Positions 25,039-31,764 of a stretch of DNA of 64,000 bases are shown piece by piece. A program made the translations under genes and the position numbers. Position 1 is the first letter of the stretch. The number at the start of each line of letters is the position of its first letter. This stretch comes from JBKBKC01 sp046294265 (lineage in GTDB: Bacteria; Pseudomonadota; Alphaproteobacteria; Rhodobacterales; Rhodobacteraceae). The notes under the pieces are model-generated. The model did not search any database and had not been told where the DNA came from. It saw nothing but the letters and a program-made list of their open reading frames with translations. The stretch lies in contig JBKBKC010000001.1 in assembly GCA_046294265.1 (NCBI GenBank), forward strand, positions 443,325 through 507,324, read 5' to 3'.

Positions 25039-25509
25039 TCAGGCCAGGTGGCGCGTGGCTTCGACCAGTGCGGTCAGTTCGCCCCGCATCCGGTCCAGCT
25101 CGGCGCGCCGCTCGGCCGGATGGTCGTGCGACAGGGCGATGTGGAACGCCTCCAGAACGCCCTCTTCTCCGTTGCGGACCTGCGCCATCGTGTCGGCGTC
25201 GATGTCGTCGAACAGGGCGCGGGTGGCCACGACCAGCCGGTTGATGGTGCCCATGAAAGAGCCGGCGTCGTCCGCTTGGCGCCCCGCTTCGCTCAGCATC
25301 GCGGCCAGCCGCGCAGCGTGGTCGCGGTGCAGCAACAAAAACCGCTGGGCCACGGGACGGAACTCTGGCTCCGCCTTTTCGGCCATCTTTTCGAAACCTT
25401 CAGCGGTGTCGATGGTCCGGGTGTGCAGCGCCGTGATGGCATCCATCGCAGCCTCGGTCGGGTCCTGCGGGGTGAGGGGGGTGATCATGTTTGCTTGCAG
25501 TGCGGGCAT
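25039..25509 (-). CDS. DUF2383 (PA2169-type four-helix bundle) protein
   Basis: A 156-residue, ferritin-like helical protein. The pattern DAITALHTRTIDTAEGFEKMAEKAEPEFRPVAQRF then LHRDHAARLAAML is the DUF2383 hallmark; acids and His residues on the helices could bind metal, but no classical di-iron EXXH set is clear. GGAAG precedes the ATG at 25509, and in-frame ATGs at codons 8 and 22 are alternatives. It is the first gene of the operon, 36 bases behind an exact EcfG promoter. Confidence 0.87.
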   Translation of the reverse strand: MPALQANMITPLTPQDPTEAAMDAITALHTRTIDTAEGFEKMAEKAEPEFRPVAQRFLLLHRDHAARLAAMLSEAGRQADDAGSFMGTINRLVVATRALFDDIDADTMAQVRNGEEGVLEAFHIALSHDHPAERRAELDRMRGELTALVEATRHLA

Positions 25510-25545
25510 GAGATCTTCCTTTCATCTGCGCATTCTTGCGGGATA

Positions 25546-25571
25546 AACGTTCCGACGGCCCGTTCGGTTCC
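25546..25571 (-). promoter_or_regulatory. EcfG promoter of the DUF2383-holin-DUF3618 operon
   Basis: Minus strand: GGAAC (25571-25567), 17-base spacer, CGTT (25549-25546), 36 bases before the ATG at 25509. Confidence 0.9.
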
Positions 25572-25589
25572 CCGCCCGTTCGGTTCCCC
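25559..25589. repeat. 15-bp tandem repeat duplicating an EcfG -35 element
   Basis: CCCGTTCGGTTCCCC occurs at 25559-25573 and again at 25575-25589. Each copy contains the minus-strand GGAAC; only the first copy has CGTT at the right distance. Confidence 0.8.
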
Positions 25590-25688
25590 AGGGGTCGCGC
25601 AGGGAACCATTGGGAAACCGCCGCGGGAGGGGGCGCATGTGTTGCCCGCGTGCGATCGCACTGTCCTGAACGTGAAAGCAGACTTCTC

Positions 25689-25862
25689 ATGCTGGGATGG
25701 GCACAAACCTTCCTGATCGTTGCGCTGATCGCCGCAGCCCCTGGATTTGGCGGCGTTGCCGGGGCATCGGCCTTGATCACGCAGATCCTGTTCTTCGTCT
25801 GCATCGTCCTCTTTGTGGTTGCTATGGTGGCGCGGGCTTTGCGCGGGCGCCCGCCGGTCTGA
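25689..25862 (+). CDS. DUF1328 small membrane protein
   Basis: A 57-residue protein with two membrane segments: MLGWAQTFLIVALIAAAPGFGG and ALITQILFFVCIVLFVVAMV, then a short basic tail. This is the DUF1328/YtjA pattern; function unknown, often stress linked. The family N-terminus fixes the ATG at 25689, although the frame is open upstream. No exact EcfG box was found in its own upstream region, which it shares with the divergent DUF2383 operon. A terminator-like hairpin follows at 25905. Confidence 0.85.
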   Translation: MLGWAQTFLIVALIAAAPGFGGVAGASALITQILFFVCIVLFVVAMVARALRGRPPV

Positions 25863-25904
25863 CCGCAGGGGCGAGACCGTGCCACCGGACGGCACAGGGT
25901 GAGG

Positions 25905-25931
25905 GCCGTAGGATTTTCCGCGGCCTTTTTC
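25905..25931 (+). terminator. Rho-independent terminator after the DUF1328 gene
   Basis: GGCCG (25905-25909) pairs with CGGCC (25922-25926), extendable by two G-U pairs, followed by five T (25927-25931). Confidence 0.55.
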
Positions 25932-25944
25932 GGTGTTCGGGGTG

Positions 25945-25969
25945 GAACCGTCGTGGTGTAGGGGCGTTC
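25945..25969 (+). promoter_or_regulatory. EcfG promoter in an intergenic region without ORF
   Basis: GGAAC (25945-25949), 16-base spacer, CGTT (25966-25969), directly after the DUF1328 terminator and about 100 bases before a strong terminator. The only sensible product is a small RNA. Confidence 0.75.
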
Positions 25970-25975
25970 ACGCTG

Positions 25976-26077
25976 CATCCCGACGCGCCACCCGTCCCGG
26001 CGCGTCGGACCCGTTCCGGGCCATCCCTCCCCGGATCGGAGATCGGCCGGGGGATGCCTGCGTCCTCCGGCCTTTTT
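25976..26077 (+). ncRNA. Predicted EcfG-dependent small RNA
   Basis: The transcript start is estimated about seven bases after the -10. Its first hairpin is perfect: CCGACGCGCC (25980-25989) with GGCGCGTCGG (25999-26008), loop of nine. A C-rich single-stranded stretch follows (CCCTCCCC at 26025-26032), able to pair with Shine-Dalgarno sequences. The end is a 10-bp terminator stem, GGCCGGGGGA (26045-26054) with TCCTCCGGCC (26063-26072), and five T. No plausible ORF lies inside. This resembles the CCUCC-motif stress RNAs known in Rhodobacter, but it is a prediction only. Confidence 0.6.
26045..26077 (+). terminator. Strong Rho-independent terminator of the predicted sRNA
   Basis: Ten-base-pair stem with one G-U pair, eight-base loop and TTTTT at 26073-26077, oriented on the plus strand. 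It ends five bases before the convergent ptsN stop codon. Confidence 0.8.
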
Positions 26078-26081
26078 CCGC

Positions 26082-26546
26082 TCAGGCGGCCTGCGGCGCG
26101 CGCGCCTCGGTCAGGATGGCGTAAAGCTTGTCCGGGTCGGCGTTTGCACGCAGTTTCTTGACCACTCCCGCATCGCGCATGGTGCGGCTGACCAGCGCCA
26201 GTGCCTTGAGGTGATCGACGCCCGAGTCCTTTGGGGCCAGCAGTGCAAAGATCAGGTCCACCGGCTGGCGGTCCACGCTGTCATAGTCCAGCGGCTTTTC
26301 CAGCCGCACGAACACCCCCACGATCCGCTCCAGATCGTCCAGCCGCGCATGGGGCAGGGCGATACCATGCCCCACGCCAGTCGGGCCCAGACTTTCGCGT
26401 TCCTGCAACCCGTCCACCACAACCGAGGGGTTCACCCCCCAGGCCTGCGCGGCAAGGTCGGCGATGTCCTGGAACAGGCGCTTTTTGGACGAGGTTTGCG
26501 CCACCAGCCGCACAGCGCCCGGGATCAGAAGTTTGGAGATATCCAT
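26082..26546 (-). CDS. ptsN: PTS IIA-like nitrogen-regulatory protein
   Basis: EIIA(Ntr), the terminal phospho-acceptor of the nitrogen PTS, regulates K+ transport, nitrogen and stress functions in the cytoplasm. The 154 residues carry the active-site region ESLGPTGVGHGIALPHAR with the phosphorylatable His in GIALPHAR. The start at 26546 (MDISKLL) matches family N-termini; an in-frame ATG at 26570 would add eight residues. It follows hpf by 36 bases on the same strand, the usual hpf-ptsN pairing. Confidence 0.94.
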   Translation of the reverse strand: MDISKLLIPGAVRLVAQTSSKKRLFQDIADLAAQAWGVNPSVVVDGLQERESLGPTGVGHGIALPHARLDDLERIVGVFVRLEKPLDYDSVDRQPVDLIFALLAPKDSGVDHLKALALVSRTMRDAGVVKKLRANADPDKLYAILTEARAPQAA

Positions 26547-26582
26547 TGATTGTGGTTCATCCTGCGCCAAGGTTCGGGCGGT

Positions 26583-27158
26583 TCACTTGCTGTTGCGCGG
26601 GTCGATCCAGCCGATATTGCCATCATCACGGCGATAGACCACGTTCACGCCGCCATGTCCTTCGTTGCGGAACACGATCATCCTTTGTCCCGCCAGTTCC
26701 ATCTGCATCACCGCCTCGCCCACAGTGATCGAGGGGATGCGCGTCTCCATCTCGGCGATGACGACGGGGTGCAGCGATCCATCGCCGTCCTCCTCGGGCT
26801 CATCGGTCGGCGCGAGGATATAATCGGGCGACATGTCGAACTCAACCGGTGACGTTCGGTCACGGTGATGGTCGCGCAGACGGCGTTTGTGGCGGCGCAG
26901 CTGCTTGTCCATCTTTTCGCGGCAGGACTCGAAAGCGGCATAGATCTCGGAGGCATGGCCGCGCGCCTGCGCGTTCAGGCCGGTGGACAGGTGGATGGTC
27001 GCCTCGCAGACCAGCTCATGCGCGACGCGCGAAAACACCACGACCGCCTCGGTCGGGCGCTGTGCGTATTTTTCGATCACCTCGCCCAGTTCGGCCTTCA
27101 CATGGGTCTGCAACGCCTCGCCGATGTCGATCTGCTTGCCGCTGATCTGATATCGCAT
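26583..27158 (-). CDS. hpf: Ribosome hibernation promoting factor, long form
   Basis: A 191-residue long-type HPF that dimerises 70S ribosomes in stationary phase. The N-terminal domain (1 to about 105) has MRYQISGKQIDIGEALQTHV and the basic KQLRRHKRRLRDHHRDR; an acidic linker follows, and the C-terminal dimerisation domain has the typical EAVMQMELAGQRMIVFRN and VVYRRDDGNIGWI. GCAGGAGGAACC gives the ATG at 27158 a near-perfect ribosome-binding site. It sits between lptB and ptsN; the rpoN gene often found here in other proteobacteria is absent. The 256-base spacer before lptB holds no ORF. Confidence 0.96.
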   Translation of the reverse strand: MRYQISGKQIDIGEALQTHVKAELGEVIEKYAQRPTEAVVVFSRVAHELVCEATIHLSTGLNAQARGHASEIYAAFESCREKMDKQLRRHKRRLRDHHRDRTSPVEFDMSPDYILAPTDEPEEDGDGSLHPVVIAEMETRIPSITVGEAVMQMELAGQRMIVFRNEGHGGVNVVYRRDDGNIGWIDPRNSK

Positions 27159-27414
27159 GGTTCCTCCTGCATCGTCGGCGGTGGGATATCCTGCCGGATC
27201 CGGCGCGCAGGCAGCCGACGTGCCTGGTATCCGGTTCCGCCCCTTGCGGATTGTCCGGTGCGGGGGGCCGGGGTCAGGCCGGACGGGGCACCAAAAGGGG
27301 GAGTTCGCACACGCATCAGGGGTATTTGGCGACAGGGGAGCCCGGGTTGTCAACGGATTCCTGACAGGCACGTGACAGCCGCGCGACAGTCAGCCGTCAG
27401 ACGTCAGACCGCGC

Positions 27415-28173
27415 TCACGAGATGCGGAAATTCTGCCCCAGATACACGCGCCGCACGTTCTCGTCGCGCACCACCTCGTCGGTGGTCCCGCTCATCAGAA
27501 CGCGGCCGTCATGCAGGATGTAGGCGCGGTCCACGATCTCGAGCGTCTCGCGCACGTTGTGGTCGGTAATCAGCACGCCAATGCCGCGCGATTTCAGATC
27601 CTGCACCAGATGACGGATCTCGCCTACCGCGATCGGATCGACGCCGGCGAAGGGTTCATCGAGCAACAGGTATTTCGGATCGGCGGCCAGGCAGCGCGCG
27701 ATCTCGACCCTCCGCCGCTCACCGCCCGACAGCGCCAGTGCCGCAGCTTGCCGCAGGTGGGTGATCGAAAATTCCGACAGCAACTCCTCAAGCCGCTCAC
27801 GCCGCTTGTGGCGGTCGGGTTCGGCGATCTCCAGCACGGCGAGGATGTTGTCCTCGACCGAGAGGCCGCGAAAGATCGACACCTCCTGCGGAAGGTATCC
27901 GATGCCCATGCGCGCGCGCCGATACATCGGCAGCGGGGTCACGTCGCGCCCGTCGATGATGACCTGCCCCGCATCGGGCGAAATCAGCCCGGCGATGGCG
28001 TAGAAACAAGTGGTCTTGCCTGAACCGTTGGGGCCCAGCAGCGCCACCACCTCGCCCCGGTTCAGCCGCATCGACACGTCGCGGATCACCAGACGCTTGC
28101 GATAGCTCTTGCGCAGGCTGCGGATGACAAGGCCCGCGTCACCGGGTGTGACGGAAAGTTCAGGCGTGGGCAT
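27415..28173 (-). CDS. lptB: LPS export ABC transporter ATP-binding protein LptB
   Basis: ATPase that powers LptFG to lift lipopolysaccharide from the inner membrane. The 252 residues show Walker A GPNGSGKTT, the Q-loop LPQEVSIFRGL, signature LSGGERRRVEIAR, Walker B LLLDEPFAGVDP and the switch His in ITDHNVRET. The first base of its ATG is the last base of the lptA stop codon on the minus strand (TGATG), showing translational coupling. It is the last gene of the rnd-lptC-lptA-lptB group. Confidence 0.98.
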   Translation of the reverse strand: MPTPELSVTPGDAGLVIRSLRKSYRKRLVIRDVSMRLNRGEVVALLGPNGSGKTTCFYAIAGLISPDAGQVIIDGRDVTPLPMYRRARMGIGYLPQEVSIFRGLSVEDNILAVLEIAEPDRHKRRERLEELLSEFSITHLRQAAALALSGGERRRVEIARCLAADPKYLLLDEPFAGVDPIAVGEIRHLVQDLKSRGIGVLITDHNVRETLEIVDRAYILHDGRVLMSGTTDEVVRDENVRRVYLGQNFRIS

Positions 28174-28682
28174 CAGTTGCCCTGCGCCGCCGGTTTGGCG
28201 GGGGTGAACACGGTCTGAACGCGCCCCTCCATCACCCCGGTCCCGGTGTTCAGGTCGATCACCAGCTTTTGCCCCGAGATCGCGTTTTGCCCCTGCGTCA
28301 AAAGCACATTGCCGGTCATCACCACCGACCCGGTCCGCAGGGTATAGACGGCCTCGCGCGCCTCGGCGGCTTCGGTCGCGTTCACGAGCGTTACGCCGCC
28401 CGTGGCCGTCAGCGTGTCGATGTCGCCGCCCCCTTCGACATAGATCAAGCTCACCTGGGCCGCGGTCAGGCGCAGTTCGCCCTGGATGGCGATGACATTG
28501 CCGGAAAACACCGCCGACCCGTTCGTCTGGTTGACGGTCAGGCTGTCGGCGCTGACCTCGACCGGCAGGGTGCGGTCCTGCTTCATCCCGCCGAATTCGA
28601 TGGCGGCCCCCTGCGAAAGGGCGGCGGCTGCCGACAGGACAAGGGCTGCAAGAAACGTGGCGGCGGAAAGTGGCAATGACAT
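28173..28682 (-). CDS. lptA: LPS transport periplasmic protein LptA
   Basis: Periplasmic bridge protein that carries LPS between membranes. The 169 residues start with a signal peptide (MSLPLSAATFLAALVLSAAAALSQG), then the OstA/LptA beta-jellyroll: LPVEVSADSLTVNQTNGSAVFSGNV and later TGNVLLTQGQNAISGQKLVIDLNTGTG. The length is normal. Downstream lptB overlaps by one base; lptC lies upstream with a 19-base gap. Confidence 0.95.
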   Translation of the reverse strand: MSLPLSAATFLAALVLSAAAALSQGAAIEFGGMKQDRTLPVEVSADSLTVNQTNGSAVFSGNVIAIQGELRLTAAQVSLIYVEGGGDIDTLTATGGVTLVNATEAAEAREAVYTLRTGSVVMTGNVLLTQGQNAISGQKLVIDLNTGTGVMEGRVQTVFTPAKPAAQGN

Positions 28683-28701
28683 GCGTGAGGTCCGAAAAAG
28701 A

Positions 28702-29301
28702 TCAATTCGCCGGGTCGTATAACAGCTTCACGCCCTGCGCGAAACGCAGAACGTAGTGATCCGCATCCGTCTCGCGTGTCATCAGCATTTCCCCCGCCTC
28801 GAGCCGCCCCAGCGGGCCCGTGGCCGTGACGGCGCCCGGGCTTTCCAACCGCGTCCGGTCCAGTGCGGCCCGCATCAGGGCACTTTCGACGCGGTAGCCT
28901 GTGGAGGTGGTTACCACCACCGCCCCTTCGACCGTCAGCAGGCGCGCGGCGGAATCGAGCCGCCCGGCATCCGCCACCAGATCGGCCGTGCCGCCGTCGG
29001 GCAGGTCGATATGCGCCACCAGTCGCGCGGCGGTGGCCTCTGCCGCCGCACCGCCCCCGGGGCGGGCCTCGTCCGCACTGATGGTCATGGCGGCACCATC
29101 CTCGGTGACGCCCGCCCAGGTGGGCAGCGTGAGGCGCGGTTCGCGCAGGCGGTCGGCGATATCCACCTCGGCAAACGGGATCGCGCCCTCGGGGTCCACG
29201 GTGCGGGCTACAAGGAACAGCGTGGACAGGATGGCCAGCGCCGCCAGCGGCAGCGCGACCTTGAACCAGGCTACAAGCGTGGAATGCAGGTTGTCGGCCA
29301 T
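28702..29301 (-). CDS. lptC: LPS export protein LptC
   Basis: A 199-residue bitopic inner-membrane protein that hands LPS from LptBFG to LptA. It has one N-terminal membrane segment (about 12-32, WFKVALPLAALAILSTLFLVA) and a periplasmic jellyroll with GAAMTISADEARP, GRLDSAARLLTVEGAVVVTTSTGYRV and TATGPLGRLEAGEM. AAGGGGA supports the ATG at 29301; an earlier ATG at 29388 would overlap the RNase D gene and lacks a good site. Confidence 0.92.
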   Translation of the reverse strand: MADNLHSTLVAWFKVALPLAALAILSTLFLVARTVDPEGAIPFAEVDIADRLREPRLTLPTWAGVTEDGAAMTISADEARPGGGAAAEATAARLVAHIDLPDGGTADLVADAGRLDSAARLLTVEGAVVVTTSTGYRVESALMRAALDRTRLESPGAVTATGPLGRLEAGEMLMTRETDADHYVLRFAQGVKLLYDPAN

Positions 29302-29371
29302 GCTGTCCCCTTCGCGGTCCATGTGGGCATCGCGCGCGCTTGTGCCAAGCCGAACGCCGGCGTTTCGTGCT

Positions 29372-29986
29372 TCAGTGGCGGAATACATCCGTCTCGTCGC
29401 CCCATCCCATCAGGTCCAGCTCTGCCCGGGTGGGCAGGAACGCGAAACAGGTCTGAGCCAGCTCCAGCCGCCCTTCGCGCACCAGCCGCGCCTCCAGTTC
29501 CGCCTTGAGCCGATGCAGATAAAGCACGTCAGAGGCGGCATATTCCCGTTGCGCATCCGTCAGGTCGGCCGAACCCCAGTCCGAGGTCTGCTGCGCCTTG
29601 GACACGTCCACACCCACCAGTTCGGCCAGCAGATACTTCAGCCCGTGCCGGTCGGTGAAGGTGCGCACCAGCTTTGCCGCGATCTTGGTGCACCAGACAG
29701 GGGCCGTGGTCACGCCGAAGGCTGCCTTCAGCGCGGCGATGTCGAAGCGGCCAAAATGGAAAAGTTTGACGATTCCCGGGTCGGTCAGCATCCGCTCCAG
29801 GTTCGGGGCCCGCGTCTGGCCGCGTGCGATCTGCACGAGATGCGCATTCCCGTCACCCGACGACAACTGCACCACGCAGAGCCGGTCGCGACGGGGATCA
29901 AGCCCCATAGTCTCGGTGTCGATGGCGACGATAGGGCCAAGCGTCAGGCCGTCGGGCAGGTCGCCCTTGTGGAGGTGGATGGTCAT
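29372..29986 (-). CDS. Ribonuclease D-type 3'-5' exonuclease
   Basis: A 204-residue DEDDy exonuclease domain protein without the HRDC domain of classical RNase D. The motifs are VAIDTETMGLD (Asp, Glu), LFHFGRFDIAALK (Asp) and the late QREYAASDVLYLHRL (Tyr, Asp). Such short proteins trim tRNA or other RNA 3' ends. The ATG at 29986 follows GGGGA. Its upstream neighbour on the same strand is tRNA-Leu, separated by a terminator that lies just before this gene's ribosome-binding site; lptC follows 70 bases downstream. Confidence 0.92.
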   Translation of the reverse strand: MTIHLHKGDLPDGLTLGPIVAIDTETMGLDPRRDRLCVVQLSSGDGNAHLVQIARGQTRAPNLERMLTDPGIVKLFHFGRFDIAALKAAFGVTTAPVWCTKIAAKLVRTFTDRHGLKYLLAELVGVDVSKAQQTSDWGSADLTDAQREYAASDVLYLHRLKAELEARLVREGRLELAQTCFAFLPTRAELDLMGWGDETDVFRH

Positions 29987-30004
29987 GAGCGTCCCCGGAA
30001 AGGC

Positions 30005-30028
30005 AAAAGCCGCGCCTCGCGGCGCGGC
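30005..30028 (-). terminator. Terminator after tRNA-Leu
   Basis: On the minus strand GCCGCGCC and GGCGCGGC (30028-30021 and 30016-30009) form an eight-base-pair stem with a four-base loop, followed by TTTT (30008-30005). It begins 10 bases after the tRNA CCA end. Confidence 0.75.
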
Positions 30029-30038
30029 CTTCGGCAAA

Positions 30039-30123
30039 TGGTGCCCAGAAGAGGACTCGAACCTCCACGCCTTGCAGCGCTGGTACCTGAAACCAGTGCG
30101 TCTACCAATTCCGCCATCTGGGC
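30039..30123 (-). tRNA. tRNA-Leu(CAG)
   Basis: An 85-base class II tRNA with encoded CCA (30041-30039). The acceptor GCCCAGA pairs with the 3' strand TCTGGGC. The anticodon stem CTGGT/ACCAG closes a seven-base loop TTCAGGT with anticodon CAG. A long variable arm and the GGTTCGAGTCC T-arm are present. Confidence 0.97.
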
Positions 30124-30196
30124 GATGTCGTGAAGCGCGGTGTATTCGGGCCTTGCAGGGCTGTCAACAGGGTGGAAACAGAAAGCTGCACGCCCG

Positions 30197-30736
30197 TCAC
30201 ATCGCCCGATCGACCGCCGCATAGAACGCATCCGTGCAGGTGGGTTCGGTATCATAACCCAGGTAAATCGCCTGATACCACACCAGCCGCATGGCATCGC
30301 CCGCACCCTCGGCCAAAGCCATCTGCACCGATTCGCCCGAGGTGCAGATGACCGGCATTTCGGCAACGCCATTGCCGTCAAGGTCGGGTGCTGCCCCTTC
30401 GTCCAGACCGGGCACCGCGATGCCGAAGTGATCCTCCGCGGACAGGGGCGCGACCGACAGGACCGCAGGGTCGTCAAAGGTGACAAGATCGTTTTCGGTC
30501 GCCCTTGCAGGGCCGTCCACGATGACCGTCGCACGATGCGGGTCGCCTCCTGACTCACGGGGGATGAGCACGGTGACACCTTCACCCGCGCGCAGGGCGC
30601 TTTCGGCGGGCATGATCAGCCGCGCCGTGTTTTCGGGCCCAAGGACATATACCCCGACGACAGGCGCCTCGGCATGGGCAGATCCGGTCAAGATCGCGAA
30701 TGCAGCCGTGATAGGGAGCAGGTTTTTCATCGTCAT
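30197..30736 (-). CDS. Small exported protein coupled to the peptidase gene (candidate immunity partner)
   Basis: A 179-residue protein with a clear signal peptide (MKNLLPITAAFAILTGSAHAEA after a short MT extension). The mature part is acidic and beta-type, with two cysteines (VICTSGES and EPTCTDAF) that could form a disulfide. I do not recognise the family. Its start at 30736 overlaps the stop of the peptidase gene (ATGA at 30733-30736), so both products are made together. A cytoplasmically made wall peptidase followed by a periplasmic partner is the layout of toxin-immunity pairs, but this is inference only. Confidence 0.75.
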   Translation of the reverse strand: MTMKNLLPITAAFAILTGSAHAEAPVVGVYVLGPENTARLIMPAESALRAGEGVTVLIPRESGGDPHRATVIVDGPARATENDLVTFDDPAVLSVAPLSAEDHFGIAVPGLDEGAAPDLDGNGVAEMPVICTSGESVQMALAEGAGDAMRLVWYQAIYLGYDTEPTCTDAFYAAVDRAM

Positions 30737-31545
30737 CGCCCGGTTGTTGACCAGTGCCACGGCTCGTTGACCGTCTTGGCGCCATTCTTGCAGCCAAAAG
30801 TCGCGCCCACGTCCTGCAGGTCGGTGTTTCGTTCGCTGGCTGGTTTTGTGTCAATCGTCACGTCCTTGCCGTTCCCGTCCTTCATTTTCAGATCACCGCT
30901 CCAGGATATGTTCATGTCGATTGCATTGCCGGTCAGATGGTTCGATTTCCCGGGCTTTGCCACCACTCCGGCGATCCCGAAGGCTTCAAACATCTCTTTC
31001 GCGGCGGCCTTGGACTTTTTTTCGTCGCCATGGTCCCAGTTGATGTCAACCCCTGCGATCTTGGGCACCTTGTCGGCCTTCATGCCCATCTTGCCCACCT
31101 GCCAGCAGTAATACATGAGCTCGGCGCGCTGCGGCGACCGCAGCGTGGCAAAGACCTTGACCTTGGCCCCTCCATCCTCGAGCGCCTTGATGAACTTCTG
31201 CGCGCTGCTCTTGAAACCCGAGGACAGATCGGAGACGCTTTTGCTGTTGGGATATTTTGCCTGGTTGGCGTTGAACCAGGCCTTGCCACTCAGGTTCTTG
31301 GCGTCGGGCCCTTTCGCGCCCGCGTCCTTTGGAAACTTGCCGGTCTTTACCGCCTGATCCAGTGCCTTGGCCGTGCTCTCGTCAATCTCGCCTGTCGGCT
31401 TTGCGCCAATTTCCTTCTGGAATTTCCTGACCTCCGCCTTGGTCTTGGACCCAAACTTTCCATCCACTTCCAAAAGCGGCTTAGGCTTGGTCAGCTTGTT
31501 AAGAACCTCTTGATAAGCTTCTAGTTTCTTTCCTGAAATGGCCAT
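30733..31545 (-). CDS. Peptidoglycan-binding M15-type peptidase without signal peptide
   Basis: A 270-residue protein. The N-terminal domain (about 1-70) is PG_binding_1-like: LLEVDGKFGSKTKAEVRKFQKE. The C-terminal domain looks like a VanY/M15 D-Ala-D-Ala-type zinc peptidase: ATLRSPQRAELMYYCW, SNHLTGNAIDMNISW (first His and Asp ligands) and EPWHWS (last His). There is no signal peptide or membrane segment, so it is endolysin-like or secreted by a dedicated machine. Its Lys content and base composition are clearly lower-GC than its neighbours, a sign of transfer. AAGGGG precedes the ATG at 31545. The exported-protein gene follows with an ATGA overlap. Confidence 0.82.
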   Translation of the reverse strand: MAISGKKLEAYQEVLNKLTKPKPLLEVDGKFGSKTKAEVRKFQKEIGAKPTGEIDESTAKALDQAVKTGKFPKDAGAKGPDAKNLSGKAWFNANQAKYPNSKSVSDLSSGFKSSAQKFIKALEDGGAKVKVFATLRSPQRAELMYYCWQVGKMGMKADKVPKIAGVDINWDHGDEKKSKAAAKEMFEAFGIAGVVAKPGKSNHLTGNAIDMNISWSGDLKMKDGNGKDVTIDTKPASERNTDLQDVGATFGCKNGAKTVNEPWHWSTTGR

Positions 31546-31764
31546 GGGACACCCCTTGGAACATGTGGTTCCGCGCAAAATGCTTTCGAAAAGTTCGAAC
31601 CCAACAAAACCTGAAAATGCAGCAAGAAAGGATTCGCAGCAACCGGTTTTGCAGAGCATGTGCTATGTCACGCGCCGATCTGTCCGCGGCATTCTTGGGG
31701 GTTGAGCCATCCCGAAGTGAGGCGTAAACCCCCCGCAAGGTTCCGAAACCGCAGGGAGGCTACG

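Noticed and set aside
25933..26124. A 63-codon frame over the predicted sRNA
   Set aside because: No ribosome-binding site, Arg/Ala/Cys-rich random-looking product, and it runs through the terminator into ptsN antisense.
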